Shown: one piece after another, positions 37,055 through 47,059 of the stretch
Numbering within the stretch: the first letter of the stretch is position 1
Layout: every line of letters starts with the position of its first letter
From: Tropicimonas sp. IMCC34043
Lineage (GTDB): Bacteria; Pseudomonadota; Alphaproteobacteria; Rhodobacterales; Rhodobacteraceae
DNA: 64,000 nt
Reading direction: 5' to 3'
Assembly: GCF_003390845.1 (NCBI RefSeq)
Contig: NZ_QMEK01000010.1
Span: 1 to 64,000 of the forward strand
Notes under the pieces: model-generated
Seen by the model: only the letters and a program-made list of their open reading frames with translations
Told to the model about the DNA's origin: nothing
The model's database searches: none
Position numbers and translations under genes: made by a program

Positions 37055-38077
37055 TCACTTCTGAAGTTCGGTCCAGATCGCGGTATAGATCTTTTGCGCC
37101 TCGGGCGAGCAGGTCTTGCCCATGCGCGCCGCCCCCTTCAATTCGTCGGGGATGATCACCTCGGGCGCCGAGGCCATCTCGGGGTCGAGGAATTGCTCGG
37201 AGCCCTTGATGCCGTTGGCATAGCGGGCAAAGTTCGACAGCATCGCCGCGTTCTCGGGATCCATGATGAAGTTCAGGAACAGTTTGGCATTGTCGACGTT
37301 TTTGGCGTCGGCGAGGATCGCGGCATTGTCCATCCAGATGCCGTATCCCGTCTGCGGATAGCCATAGGCGATATCGGGGTTCTGCAGCCGCGCCCGCATG
37401 CTGGAACCGTTCCAGTCGACGCCGGCGGCAATGTCGCCCTTGGCGTATTTCTCGATGCTGCCGTAATCCATCGACAGCCAGTACTGCTTGGCCTCGACCA
37501 GCTTGTCGCGGACCTTCTTCAGCACTTCCTTGTCGGTCGTGCATTGCTCGCCGCCGAGATAGTAGATGGTCAGCGGCATGACGTCGGCCATCTCGGGGAT
37601 GACGTTGATCTTGCCCTTCAGCTCGTCGGGCGGATCGAGGAAGATCGCGGCAGTGTTGATGTCGCCGCCATAGACCGAGGTGTTGACCGTCATGCCGACG
37701 GTGCCCCACAGCCACGGCACGGTGTAATGCCGGCCCGGATCGAATTCGACATCGACCCATGCGGGATCCATGTTCTTGAAGTTCTCCATCTCGTCGGGGC
37801 GCGATTCCATCAGCAGCCCTTCCTGCAGATAGATCGGAAGGAAGGTCCCCGAGGGCACGACGATATCGAAGCCGTGGCCGCCGGCCTTGAGCTTGGCCAG
37901 CGCGGTATCGTTGCTGTCATAGTCGGTAATCGTGACCTTGACGTCGAATTGCTTCTCGAACTTCGCGATCATCTCGGGGCTGGTGTAGTTGCCCCAGTTG
38001 AAGATGTTCAGTTCGCCCTCCGCGAGGGCGGGCGACGCAGCGGCAAGGGTTGCCAGGGCCGTCAGTATCAAGCGCAT
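37055..38077 (-). CDS. Polyamine-type ABC transporter substrate-binding protein (PotD/PotF-like)
   Basis: A 340-residue periplasmic binding protein. The signal peptide is residues 1-19 ([21 protein letters not shown]). PotD/F landmarks are [77 protein letters not shown] and [13 protein letters not shown]. It probably binds putrescine, spermidine or a related cation, although the family also covers other small nitrogenous ligands. The partner amidohydrolase makes an acylated or cyclic amine possible. Confidence 0.88.
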   Translation of the reverse strand: MRLILTALATLAAASPALAEGELNIFNWGNYTSPEMIAKFEKQFDVKVTITDYDSNDTALAKLKAGGHGFDIVVPSGTFLPIYLQEGLLMESRPDEMENFKNMDPAWVDVEFDPGRHYTVPWLWGTVGMTVNTSVYGGDINTAAIFLDPPDELKGKINVIPEMADVMPLTIYYLGGEQCTTDKEVLKKVRDKLVEAKQYWLSMDYGSIEKYAKGDIAAGVDWNGSSMRARLQNPDIAYGYPQTGYGIWMDNAAILADAKNVDNAKLFLNFIMDPENAAMLSNFARYANGIKGSEQFLDPEMASAPEVIIPDELKGAARMGKTCSPEAQKIYTAIWTELQK

Positions 38078-38113
38078 TGGGGGGTATCCTCACTGTTGTT
38101 TATACTGGGTCGT

Positions 38114-38914
38114 CTATTTTCGGTTTCGGCTGAGAAAGTAGAAGGCCAGAACGATCACGACCGAGATCGCCAGCAGGGCGGTCGAGATCGCGTTGATCTC
38201 GGGCGTGATGTTGCGTCTGAACTGGCCCAGCAGATAGGTCGGCAGGGTCTCTTGCCCGGCCGACTTGATGAATTCGGTGATCACCACATCGTCGAGCGAG
38301 ATCACGAAGGCCAGCATCGCGCCCGACAGAACGCCGGGCCAGAGCTGGGGCAGGGTGACATAGCGGAACACCCGCCACGGCGTTGCATAGAGGTCCATTG
38401 CCGCCTGTTCGAGCCCGAGGTCCATCCCCTGCAGCCGCGCCCGGATCGGCATGTAGGCAAAGGGGATGCAGAAGGCGGTGTGGGCAATGATCAGATAGCC
38501 GAGCCCGGTATAGCCGGTCTGGACCTTGATCACGGCAAAGAAGATCAGCAGCGCCACGGCGGTCACGATCTCGGGCACCATCAGCGGCTGGTTGATCATC
38601 GCGAAGACGGCGGAATAGCCCCGGAACCTGCCCTTGCGGGTGGTGGCAAGGGCCGCGAGCACCGCGCAGGCGGTCGCGATGACCGAGGCCGAGGTCGCGA
38701 GGATCAGCGAACGCACCGTCGCTTCCTGCACCTGCTGGTTCTGCCAGGCGCTGACGTACCAGCGCCAGGACAGCCCCTCCCAGGTCGCGATCGAACTGCC
38801 GGCGTTGAAGGAATAGATCACCAGCAGGATGATCGGCAGATAGAGCGCCAGAAAGCAGATCGTGGCGAGCGTGACAAAGCCGGGTTGGCGGCGAACATCG
38901 AAACCTCTAGCCAT
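38114..38914 (-). CDS. Polyamine-type ABC permease (PotC/PotI-like)
   Basis: A 266-residue six-helix permease. The EAA loop is GLEQAAMDLYATPWRVFRYVTLPQLWPGV. The motif FVISLDDVVITEFIKSAGQETLPTYLLGQFRR is typical of PotC/PotI. ATG 38914 is chosen over 38947 because GAGGAGGA lies upstream. It overlaps the first permease by 8 nt. Confidence 0.9.
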   Translation of the reverse strand: MARGFDVRRQPGFVTLATICFLALYLPIILLVIYSFNAGSSIATWEGLSWRWYVSAWQNQQVQEATVRSLILATSASVIATACAVLAALATTRKGRFRGYSAVFAMINQPLMVPEIVTAVALLIFFAVIKVQTGYTGLGYLIIAHTAFCIPFAYMPIRARLQGMDLGLEQAAMDLYATPWRVFRYVTLPQLWPGVLSGAMLAFVISLDDVVITEFIKSAGQETLPTYLLGQFRRNITPEINAISTALLAISVVIVLAFYFLSRNRK

Positions 38915-39806
38915 GGTGGCTGTCCTCCTCGCCCGCGGTGCGGACATAGAACAACAGCGCCACGGTCACGATCACCAGCAGCGTCAGCGACAGCGCGGCG
39001 CCAAGCGGCCAGTTGCGTCCCTGTCCGAACTGCAGCTCGATCAGATTGCCGATCATCAGATCGGTGCCGCCGCCCAGCACCCGCGGCGTGACATAGGCGC
39101 CAAGCGAGGGCACGAAAACGAGGATCGATCCGGCGATGACCCCGGGTTTCACCAGCGGCAGGATCACCCGCCGCAGCACCTGCCAGCGGGTGGCATAAAG
39201 GTCGTATCCCGCCTCGACCAGGTTGAAGTCCATCCGCTCCATCGAGGCATAGATCGGCAGCACCATCAGCGGCAGATAGACATAGGTCATGCCGAGCAGG
39301 ATGGCGAATTCGGTGAACAGCATCTGGATCGGTTCATGGATGATCCCGAGCCGCATCAGCAGCGTGTTGATCGTGCCCTCGTTGCGGATCAGCTCCATCA
39401 CCGCGAAGGTGCGGATCAGCAGGTTGGTCCAGAACGGAATCATGATCAAAAGCATCCACAGATCGCGTTTTGCCCGCGGCCGGGTCGCGATGAAATAGGC
39501 GGTCGGGAAGCCGAAGATGAAGGTGAGGATCGTGGTCAGGACCGACAGCTTGATCGATCGCCAGAAGATCGACAGGTGGGCATCGGCGAAGGTCACCTGA
39601 TCGGTAAAGAAATCGCGGTTGAAAAGAACGTTGAACCAGCCGTCGAGCGAGAATTTCCACACCACCCCGCCGTAATCGCCCGGGGTCAGGAAGGAATAGA
39701 TCAGCACGATGATCAGCGGACCCGAGGCTGCGAACAGCAGCACCACCAGGGTCGGGGTCAGCAGCAACCAGCGGTTGCGGGTTTCGCGGCGTGCGGGGTC
39801 TGGCAT
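38907..39806 (-). CDS. Polyamine-type ABC permease (PotB/PotH-like)
   Basis: A 299-residue six-helix permease (first helix WLLLTPTLVVLLFAASGPLIIVLIYSF). The EAA loop is DFNLVEAGYDLYATRWQVLRRVILPLVKPG. The motif FVPSLGAYVTPRVLGGGTDLMIGNLI is characteristic of PotB/PotH. It lies 4 bp after the ATPase gene. Confidence 0.9.
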   Translation of the reverse strand: MPDPARRETRNRWLLLTPTLVVLLFAASGPLIIVLIYSFLTPGDYGGVVWKFSLDGWFNVLFNRDFFTDQVTFADAHLSIFWRSIKLSVLTTILTFIFGFPTAYFIATRPRAKRDLWMLLIMIPFWTNLLIRTFAVMELIRNEGTINTLLMRLGIIHEPIQMLFTEFAILLGMTYVYLPLMVLPIYASMERMDFNLVEAGYDLYATRWQVLRRVILPLVKPGVIAGSILVFVPSLGAYVTPRVLGGGTDLMIGNLIELQFGQGRNWPLGAALSLTLLVIVTVALLFYVRTAGEEDSHHG

Positions 39807-39810
39807 GGGC

Positions 39811-40884
<1,074 letters not shown>

Positions 40885-41080
40885 TTTCCCCACCCCGAAT
40901 TTTTGATCAACTTTTCTGTGGCGATCGAATTTCATGGCGGCGCCGGATTCAACCGGGGCCCTGATATCCGCGGCATTCTGTGACAGGCTTGCGGAAAATG
41001 GCGACGTCTCAAGCCACCATCGCCCGCATACTGTGCATTTGGCAAGGACGTACTCTTGTGCCTTCCGCTGGGGGAATTCG

Positions 41081-41124
41081 CCGCCACAACTCGCGTTGAC
41101 GGTGTGGGACGCGAGTTGTGGCGG
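41081..41124 (-). terminator. Perfect 16-bp stem-loop after the amidase gene
   Basis: CCGCCACAACTCGCGT pairs perfectly with ACGCGAGTTGTGGCGG around a 12-nt loop. It starts 9 bp beyond the amidase stop and about 200 bp upstream of the Pot-type ATPase start. There is no T-tract on either strand, so it may act as an mRNA stabiliser or protein-binding site instead of an intrinsic terminator. Confidence 0.5.
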
Positions 41125-41133
41125 GCCACCGAC

Positions 41134-42567
41134 TCAGCGCATGGCGGACATCGGCAGATCCATGGGCCAGGGGCGCATCGCCGGGCGCATCTGTTCCCAG
41201 GCGTGGGCCATGCGCAGCACGCCAAGATCGTCGAACCGGTGCCCCGCGATCTGCAAGGCCAGTGGCACTCCGTTGGCATCATAGCCGCAGCACAGCGCCA
41301 CCGCGGGCTGTTCGCTCATGTTGAAGGGCAGGGTGAACCCGATCTGATCCATCGGCCGGGTAACGTCGTTGTTGGCATAGCCCCATTCGGCCGGGAAGCT
41401 CGCATTCGCCGACAGGGGCGACAGCACATAGTCAAATCCCTGCGTCGCGGCGACGGTCCGGTTGCGGATCACCACCGACTGCTCGAAGCCGCCGAAGACC
41501 TCGAAGCCGCTCAGACCGTCGGCAGACAAGGCCCATTCCAGATAGAGCGGCAGCACCCTGGCGCGCTGCTCCGGGCTCATCTTTGCCAGATCGGTCGCGG
41601 CCCGGACCCGCCAGAACAGTTCAAGCCCGTCCAGCATGTCGTTCGTCATCCAGGGGTCGATCGGTTCGACAATGGCGCCAGCCGCCTCGAAGGCGCGGGC
41701 CGCGGCCTCGACCGGCGGCAGGACCTGCGGGTCGAGCGCCATGCCGCAACCGGCCTCGAGCCACAGCCCGATCCGCACGCCTTTCAGATCCATGTCGAGA
41801 TCGGTCCAGGGCAGCGCCTCGGGCGGCAGGTTCATGCTGTCGCGCTCTGCGGGGTCGGGGCGCGACAGCACCGCCATCATCAGCGCGGCGTCTTCGACCG
41901 TGCGGCACATCGGACCGGCGACGCGGCCCATGTAGGGCGGCGCAATCGGGATCCGGCCAAGGCTCGGCTTCAGCCCCACCAGCCCGTTCCAGCCGGCCGG
42001 AAAGCGGACCGACCCGCCGATGTCGGTGCCGATGTGGAACGGTCCGTATCCCGCCGCCCCCGCCGCCCCGGCCCCGGCGCTCGACCCGCCCGGGTTCATC
42101 GCGGTGTTCCAGGCATTGCGGGTCAAGGGGTGAAAGCTCGACAATCCCGACGAGAACATGCCGAATTCCGGCATCGTGGTCTTGCCGAGGATCACGGCGC
42201 CGGCCTCGCGCATCCGCGCGGCCGGGGGGGCATCCTCGGTCGCGGGGGAAAGCAGGCTTGCCGCCGAGCCGAGCGGCACGGGCACGCCTTTGGTTGCGAT
42301 GTTCTCCTTGATCGTCGTGGGGATGCCGTCGATCGTGATGCCGTCGCGGGTGATCGGTGTGCCGGCCTGCCAGCGCGCCTCGGACTGCCGCGCCATCTGC
42401 AGCGCACCGTCAGGGTCGAAGGCATAGGTCGCGTGCAACTGCGGTTCGCAGCGCTCGATCTGGGCGATCACCGCCTCGGTGATCTCGACCGGCGATAGCG
42501 CGCCGTCGCGATAGCCCGACAGCATTTCGGTGGCGGAGAGGGCGTGAAGGGGAGGGGTTGCAGGCAT
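41134..42567 (-). CDS. Amidase, amidase-signature family
   Basis: A 477-residue amidase-signature enzyme. The catalytic Lys lies in PTTIKENIATKG, the Ser-rich signature is MNPGGSSAGAGAAGAAGYGP, and the nucleophile Ser is in TDIGGSVRFPAGWNGLVGLKPS. It hydrolyses a small amide to acid plus ammonia or amine in the cytoplasm. ATG 42567 follows AAGGATCC. The frame could start at 42657 but that would cover the promoter. It is divergent from the IclR gene, with an inverted repeat between them. The exact amide is unknown. It could also be a member annotated as aspartyl-tRNA amidotransferase subunit A, but no gatB or gatC is near. Confidence 0.88.
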   Translation of the reverse strand: MPATPPLHALSATEMLSGYRDGALSPVEITEAVIAQIERCEPQLHATYAFDPDGALQMARQSEARWQAGTPITRDGITIDGIPTTIKENIATKGVPVPLGSAASLLSPATEDAPPAARMREAGAVILGKTTMPEFGMFSSGLSSFHPLTRNAWNTAMNPGGSSAGAGAAGAAGYGPFHIGTDIGGSVRFPAGWNGLVGLKPSLGRIPIAPPYMGRVAGPMCRTVEDAALMMAVLSRPDPAERDSMNLPPEALPWTDLDMDLKGVRIGLWLEAGCGMALDPQVLPPVEAAARAFEAAGAIVEPIDPWMTNDMLDGLELFWRVRAATDLAKMSPEQRARVLPLYLEWALSADGLSGFEVFGGFEQSVVIRNRTVAATQGFDYVLSPLSANASFPAEWGYANNDVTRPMDQIGFTLPFNMSEQPAVALCCGYDANGVPLALQIAGHRFDDLGVLRMAHAWEQMRPAMRPWPMDLPMSAMR

Positions 42568-42660
42568 CGTGGATCCTTCGGCAGATCGGTTTCCGGGGGT
42601 GCCGCTATCGCGTGGCGGACAGACGGCGCTGATTCGCGTTTGACGAGATATCGGCACGCA

Positions 42661-42679
42661 TGTATTGATTGTTAATACA
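42661..42679. promoter_or_regulatory. Inverted repeat in the amidase/IclR divergent region
   Basis: TGTATT-GATTGTT-AATACA is a 6-bp inverted repeat with a 7-bp spacer, about 95 bp from the amidase start. IclR proteins usually bind such a site and control themselves and the divergent gene. Confidence 0.45.
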
Positions 42680-42771
42680 CTTCAATCGTACATCGAACCT
42701 ATCGGACCAGTAAACGATTTGCTCATCACATGTGCACCCGGTTTTCCGATTTGGCGGCCTTTCGGAGGAAC

Positions 42772-43659
42772 ATGACCAATTTTCCGGCAGACTTGAAACG
42801 GGGTCGTCCCGGCGGGCGGCGATCCGGGCGGGCGACGGCGGTCACAGGATATGACGGCCGCACCATGATTGCCCGCGGCACCGCGATTCCGCTCGACGAG
42901 GGCAGCACCGACCCGCTGTTCGTGCGGGCCGCGGCGCGGGCGATGGCGGTGCTGTCGGCGTTCCACTACGTCGACCGACCGCTCAGCCTGTCCGAGATCG
43001 CGAAGGAAACCGGGCTGGACCGCAGCACCACGCAGCGGATCGTGCACACCTTGCGCAAGCTCAACTATCTCCAGCGCGACGAGCACGATCGCGGCTTTGT
43101 TCCGGGGATCCGGATTTACGATCACATTTTCGATGCGATGCGGCTGAACGGTCTGATCCAGCGCGCGGTGCCCTATCTGCTCGATCTGCGAAGCAACGTG
43201 AACGAACGTGTGGACCTGTCGCTGATCGACGATCTGCGGCTGGTCTATGCGACCCGGCTGGAGCCCAAACGCGAGGTTCTGCATGCGATGCTGGTGGGGC
43301 TGAGCGTGCCGATCTGCTGCACCAGTTCGGGCTGGGCGGTGCTGTCGCGCCTGCCCGAGGAGGAGGCCCGCGATATCCTGCGCCGGTCGAACCTGCAGCG
43401 GTTCACCCCGCGGACGCTGGTCGACGAAGACGAGATCCTGGCGCGCGCGGCCGAGGCGGCCGAGCGTGGCTATGCCATTGCCATAGAACAGCTTCTTCCC
43501 GGCGAGATCGGGATTGCCGCGGCCGTGACCAACACCGACGGGCGGCCCGTCGGGGCGGTCGCGATCACCGCGCTCTTGTCCGACTGGACGCCGGAGGAGT
43601 TCGACCGTGCCATGTCGCCGGCCTTGATGCAGACAGTGAATGCGCTTGGCCGCTCGTGA
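42772..43659 (+). CDS. IclR-family transcriptional regulator
   Basis: A 295-residue regulator (309 if ATG 42730 is used). The winged HTH follows an Arg-rich N-terminus: FVRAAARAMAVLSAFHYVDRPLSLSEIAKETGLDRSTTQRIVHTLRKLNYLQRD. The C-terminal GAF-like effector domain is typical (NGLIQRAVPYLLDLRSNVNERVDLSLIDDLRLVY, VPICCTSSGWAVLSRLPEEEARDIL). GGAGG precedes ATG 42772, although at a close 3-nt spacing. It probably regulates the divergent amidase and perhaps the peptide operon downstream. Confidence 0.85.
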   Translation: MTNFPADLKRGRPGGRRSGRATAVTGYDGRTMIARGTAIPLDEGSTDPLFVRAAARAMAVLSAFHYVDRPLSLSEIAKETGLDRSTTQRIVHTLRKLNYLQRDEHDRGFVPGIRIYDHIFDAMRLNGLIQRAVPYLLDLRSNVNERVDLSLIDDLRLVYATRLEPKREVLHAMLVGLSVPICCTSSGWAVLSRLPEEEARDILRRSNLQRFTPRTLVDEDEILARAAEAAERGYAIAIEQLLPGEIGIAAAVTNTDGRPVGAVAITALLSDWTPEEFDRAMSPALMQTVNALGRS

Positions 43660-43709
43660 TCGGCTGCCGGACGGCCCTGCTGCCGGGCGCGCGGCCCGCA
43701 TTCGCGGGG

Positions 43710-45011
43710 CTATCCGGCGGCAGGCTCCAGCCCGCACCAGTCAGCAATGAACAGCGCGATGGCCAGCGTCGTACGCTCCAGCGAGTCGATGTCGACGCAT
43801 TCGTCGATCCCGTGCGAGGCATAGCTTTTCGCCCCATAGCAAAGCGTCGGGATGCCTTCGAACAGCGCGTTGACCCGGGCATCGAGATAGGCGGGCATGG
43901 CATGGCTGCCAAGCGGGCGGCCCATCGCGGCGCGATGCGCGCGGTCGAGCGCCGCCTCGGCCTCGGTCCCCTCGGGTTGCTCGTAGCCGTCCGCAAAGAA
44001 CCCGTTCCAGATCAGCCGCGGCGAGTTCTGTGACAGGTAGGGATCGGCGGCGGCAATGCTGGCCAGCCGCGCCTCGATCTCGGCCGCACAGTCGGCCACG
44101 GACCAGTTCGGCAGGATCGAGATCCGGAAATCGACCGCGGCCGTCGCCGGCACCGAAGACGCCCATTCGCCGCCCTCGATCCGTCCGACGTTGAGGTTGA
44201 TGGGCTTTGCCATCTGCCCCAGCAGCGGATGCTCGCCGCGCCGGTCGTTCCATTCGCGCTCCATTTCGCGCAGCGCGGCGATGGTGCGGATGGCCGCGTC
44301 TATAGCATTCGCACCGGCCCCCATGTCACTGACATGTTTCGGGATTCCCTGAAACTCCACACGAAACCACAAGACCCCGGTATTGGCGCGCACCAGGCTT
44401 TCGCCCGCCGGTTCGGGGATCAGCGCCGCTTCGGCGCGATAGCCGCGGAGATGGGTCATCAGCGCGCCGTTGCCGGTGCTTTCCTCCTCGACGACCGAGG
44501 CGAGATAGACCGTCGCGGCCGGCTGCCAGCCGCAGGCGGCCAGCGCATCGAGCGCGGCGATGGCACAGGCCAGCCCCGATTTCATGTCGCCCGCGCCGCG
44601 CCCGTACATCCGCCCGTCGCGGATGACGGCGGCATAGGGCGGGTCGGTCCACAGGTGTTCGGGCCCGGTCGGGACCACATCGACATGGCCCTGCAGCAGC
44701 AGCGAATGCCCGCGTCCGTCGCGCGGATTGTGGGTACCGACGACGATCGGAGCCTCGGAATGCTCGGCGCTCCAGCGCCCGGAGCCGGGATGCGCGGCAA
44801 GCGCTGTGCGGTCCATGGCGAACCGCTCGACGGCCAGTCCGCGCCGCGCGAATTCCTGCTGCAGGAAGTCCTGCACCGCATGCTCCTCGCCGCGCTGCGA
44901 GGGGCGGCGAACCAGTTCCTGGGTCAGTGCGATCTGGGCCGCGAAGCCCGCCTTGACGGCGGCGCCAAGCGTGGTGGGAAGGTCGGGGTCGAGCGGCGTG
45001 TGAGCGGTCAT
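43710..45011 (-). CDS. M20-family deacylase/peptidase (ArgE/DapE-like)
   Basis: A 433-residue two-domain zinc hydrolase. Metal-binding motifs are LLLQGHVDVVPTGPEHLWTDPPY, YGRGAGDMKSGLACAIAALD and SVVEEESTGNGAL. The dimerisation/lid domain follows (GIPKHVSDMGAGANAIDAAI). Family members remove acyl groups from N-acyl amino acids or cleave dipeptides. It is divergent from the peptide ABC transporter genes and convergent with the IclR gene. The substrate is not known. ATG 45011 is chosen over 45041, with a weak ribosome-binding site for both. Confidence 0.83.
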   Translation of the reverse strand: MTAHTPLDPDLPTTLGAAVKAGFAAQIALTQELVRRPSQRGEEHAVQDFLQQEFARRGLAVERFAMDRTALAAHPGSGRWSAEHSEAPIVVGTHNPRDGRGHSLLLQGHVDVVPTGPEHLWTDPPYAAVIRDGRMYGRGAGDMKSGLACAIAALDALAACGWQPAATVYLASVVEEESTGNGALMTHLRGYRAEAALIPEPAGESLVRANTGVLWFRVEFQGIPKHVSDMGAGANAIDAAIRTIAALREMEREWNDRRGEHPLLGQMAKPINLNVGRIEGGEWASSVPATAAVDFRISILPNWSVADCAAEIEARLASIAAADPYLSQNSPRLIWNGFFADGYEQPEGTEAEAALDRAHRAAMGRPLGSHAMPAYLDARVNALFEGIPTLCYGAKSYASHGIDECVDIDSLERTTLAIALFIADWCGLEPAAG

Positions 45012-45395
45012 CTGGGGTCCATCGCGAGAAGATGCGGGCATCTGGGATTTCGGTGCGGCCCCGGAACACCCGCAAAGGCGGGCAAGGTGGTGCGGTGGTG
45101 GCGGGACCCGCGCAACCCTGTGCTGTCGGGTCGGGTGCGGTCAAGCGCCCGCGCAAGCGTCGGCGGACTGCGAGGCGCGACACTGCCAGACGGGCGCCGC
45201 CCGGACACGCCTTGCGAGACCGCTGGACGGGGTCGCAAGGCCGACCGCCTGCAGACTGGGCAGTGTGAGAACTTCCGCTCGTTTCCGAACAAATTCGTTT
45301 CGGCTCGCCTTCGCTCTACGCCAAGGTTCGCCTGGGATCCCGCACCGACGGGACCGAGACCAAACCGCCCAACAGACGACAGAGAGGATCTACTG
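45012..45395. other. Divergent intergenic region M20 / peptide ABC operon
   Basis: This is 384 bp without a supported gene. A frame remains open through it on the + strand but has no start signal or family resemblance. It contains a weak 5-bp stem (CCCGC/GCGGG at 45070-45083) and an A/T-richer patch at 45275-45300, where the promoter of the binding-protein gene may lie. I see no clear operator. Confidence 0.4.
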
Positions 45396-46982
45396 ATGAC
45401 AGCCATTTGGAGTGGCCTTCGCACCGGATTTGCCGGCGCCGCCGCCTTGATGCTGACCACGGTTCTGCCTGCCCATGCCGAAAAGACCATCACCGCGGTG
45501 ATGCATTCGGGCCTGCGGGTTCTGGACCCGGTGATTACCACCGCGCACATCACTCGCGACAACGCGTTCATGATCTATGACACGCTGGTGGCGCTGAATT
45601 CGGATTTCGAAGTCACGCCGCAAATGGCGAGCTTTGCTGTCTCGGACGACGGGCTGAGCTATACCTTCACGCTGCGCGACGGGCTGAAGTGGCACGATGG
45701 CGGCGATGTCACGCCGGCCGATTGCATCGCCTCGATCAAGCGCTGGATGCAGCGCGACGGCGGCGGCCAGATGATCGCCGACCGGATGGCGAGCCTTGAG
45801 GCCACTGGCGACAAGACCTTCGTGCTCACGCTCAAGGAACCCTTCCCCTATACGCTCGAGGCGATGGCCAAGACCTCGAGCCTGGCGCTGTTCATGATGC
45901 CCGAGCGCATCGCCAGCCAGCCCGCCGACGAGGCGATCACCGAATATATCGGCTCCGGCCCGTTCCGCTTTGTCACCGAGGAATTCCAGCCCGGCGTCAA
46001 GGTCGTCTATGAAAAGTTCGAGGATTATGTGCCGGCCGATGGCCCGCCGAGCTGGTTCTCGGGTGCCAAGGACGTCAAGGTCGACCGCGTCGAATGGGTG
46101 ACGATGCCCGACGCCCAGACCTCGATCAACGCGCTGATGAACGCCGAGATCGACTTCATGGAGTTCGTCCCCGTCGATCTGCTGCCGCTGCTGGAAGGCA
46201 TGCCGGGGATCCAGACCGAGGTGCTGGCGCCGCTTGGGTCCGTGACCATCGGGCGGATGAATTTCCTTTATCCGCCGTTCGACAACAAGAAGATCCGCCA
46301 GGCGGCGCTGATGGCGATCAGCCAGAACGACGTTCTGACCGCATTGCAGGGCAACCCGGACTATTTCAAGGTCTGCGGCGCGATCTTCGGCTGCGGCACC
46401 CCGTTCGAATTCGCCGACGGGTCCGACACCCTGACCTCGGGCGGCGATATCGAGGGCGCCAAGGCCTTGCTGGCCGAAGCCGGCTATGACGGCACGCCCG
46501 TCGTGCTGATGCAGCCGACCGACGTGGTCACCATCGCCCCGCAGCCTGTGGTCGCCGCCCAGGCGCTGCGCGAAGCGGGCTTCAATGTCGATCTGCAGCC
46601 GATGGACTGGCAGACCCTTGTCGGACGCCGCGCCAGCCAGTCCGCGCCCGACGATGGCGGCTGGAACATGTTCTTCACCAACTGGATCGTCCCCGAGGTG
46701 TCGAACCCGCTGGCCAACGTCATGCTGAACGGTCGTGGCGACGACGCCTGGTTCGGCTGGCCCGACGATCCCGAGATCGAGGCGCTGCGCACCGACTTTG
46801 CCAACGCCGTCGGGCTCGATGCCCAAAAGGCGGTGGCCGAAAAGATCCAGGCCCACGTGATGGACAACGTGAACTATATCCATCTCGGCCAGCTCTATTC
46901 GCCCTCGGCCTGGAGCGACACGCTGACCGGGGTCGAGCAAGCCCCGTTCCCGGTCTTCTGGGGCATCGACAAGACCGAGTGA
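45396..46982 (+). CDS. Peptide ABC transporter substrate-binding protein (DppA/OppA-like)
   Basis: A 528-residue family-5 solute-binding protein. The signal peptide is residues 1-28 (MTAIWSGLRTGFAGAAALMLTTVLPAHA-EK). Family-5 landmarks are RDNAFMIYDTLVALNSDFEVTPQMASFAVSDDGLSYTFTLRDGLKWHDGGDVTPADCIASIKRW, IGSGPFRF and FNFLYPPFDNKKIRQAALMAI. It delivers peptides or similar solutes to the permeases that follow 77 bp later. ATG 45396 follows AGAGGA. The three hydrolase genes at the end of the operon argue for peptide-like ligands. Confidence 0.88.
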   Translation: MTAIWSGLRTGFAGAAALMLTTVLPAHAEKTITAVMHSGLRVLDPVITTAHITRDNAFMIYDTLVALNSDFEVTPQMASFAVSDDGLSYTFTLRDGLKWHDGGDVTPADCIASIKRWMQRDGGGQMIADRMASLEATGDKTFVLTLKEPFPYTLEAMAKTSSLALFMMPERIASQPADEAITEYIGSGPFRFVTEEFQPGVKVVYEKFEDYVPADGPPSWFSGAKDVKVDRVEWVTMPDAQTSINALMNAEIDFMEFVPVDLLPLLEGMPGIQTEVLAPLGSVTIGRMNFLYPPFDNKKIRQAALMAISQNDVLTALQGNPDYFKVCGAIFGCGTPFEFADGSDTLTSGGDIEGAKALLAEAGYDGTPVVLMQPTDVVTIAPQPVVAAQALREAGFNVDLQPMDWQTLVGRRASQSAPDDGGWNMFFTNWIVPEVSNPLANVMLNGRGDDAWFGWPDDPEIEALRTDFANAVGLDAQKAVAEKIQAHVMDNVNYIHLGQLYSPSAWSDTLTGVEQAPFPVFWGIDKTE

Positions 46983-47059
46983 CGAACACAACCCGCAGAT
47001 GACATCTTCCCCCGGCCGGACCGTCTGGCCGGGGCTCCAACGGATCGCAAGGACCCGAG

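Noticed and set aside
41134-42567. Amidase as GatA of the Asp/Glu-tRNA amidotransferase
   Set aside because: No gatB or gatC nearby, and a dedicated IclR regulator is divergent, pointing to a catabolic amidase.
44229-45395. Upstream extension of the peptide binding-protein frame (would give 917 residues)
   Set aside because: The extension overlaps the M20 gene on the other strand and the divergent promoter; a signal peptide and ribosome-binding site mark ATG 45396.
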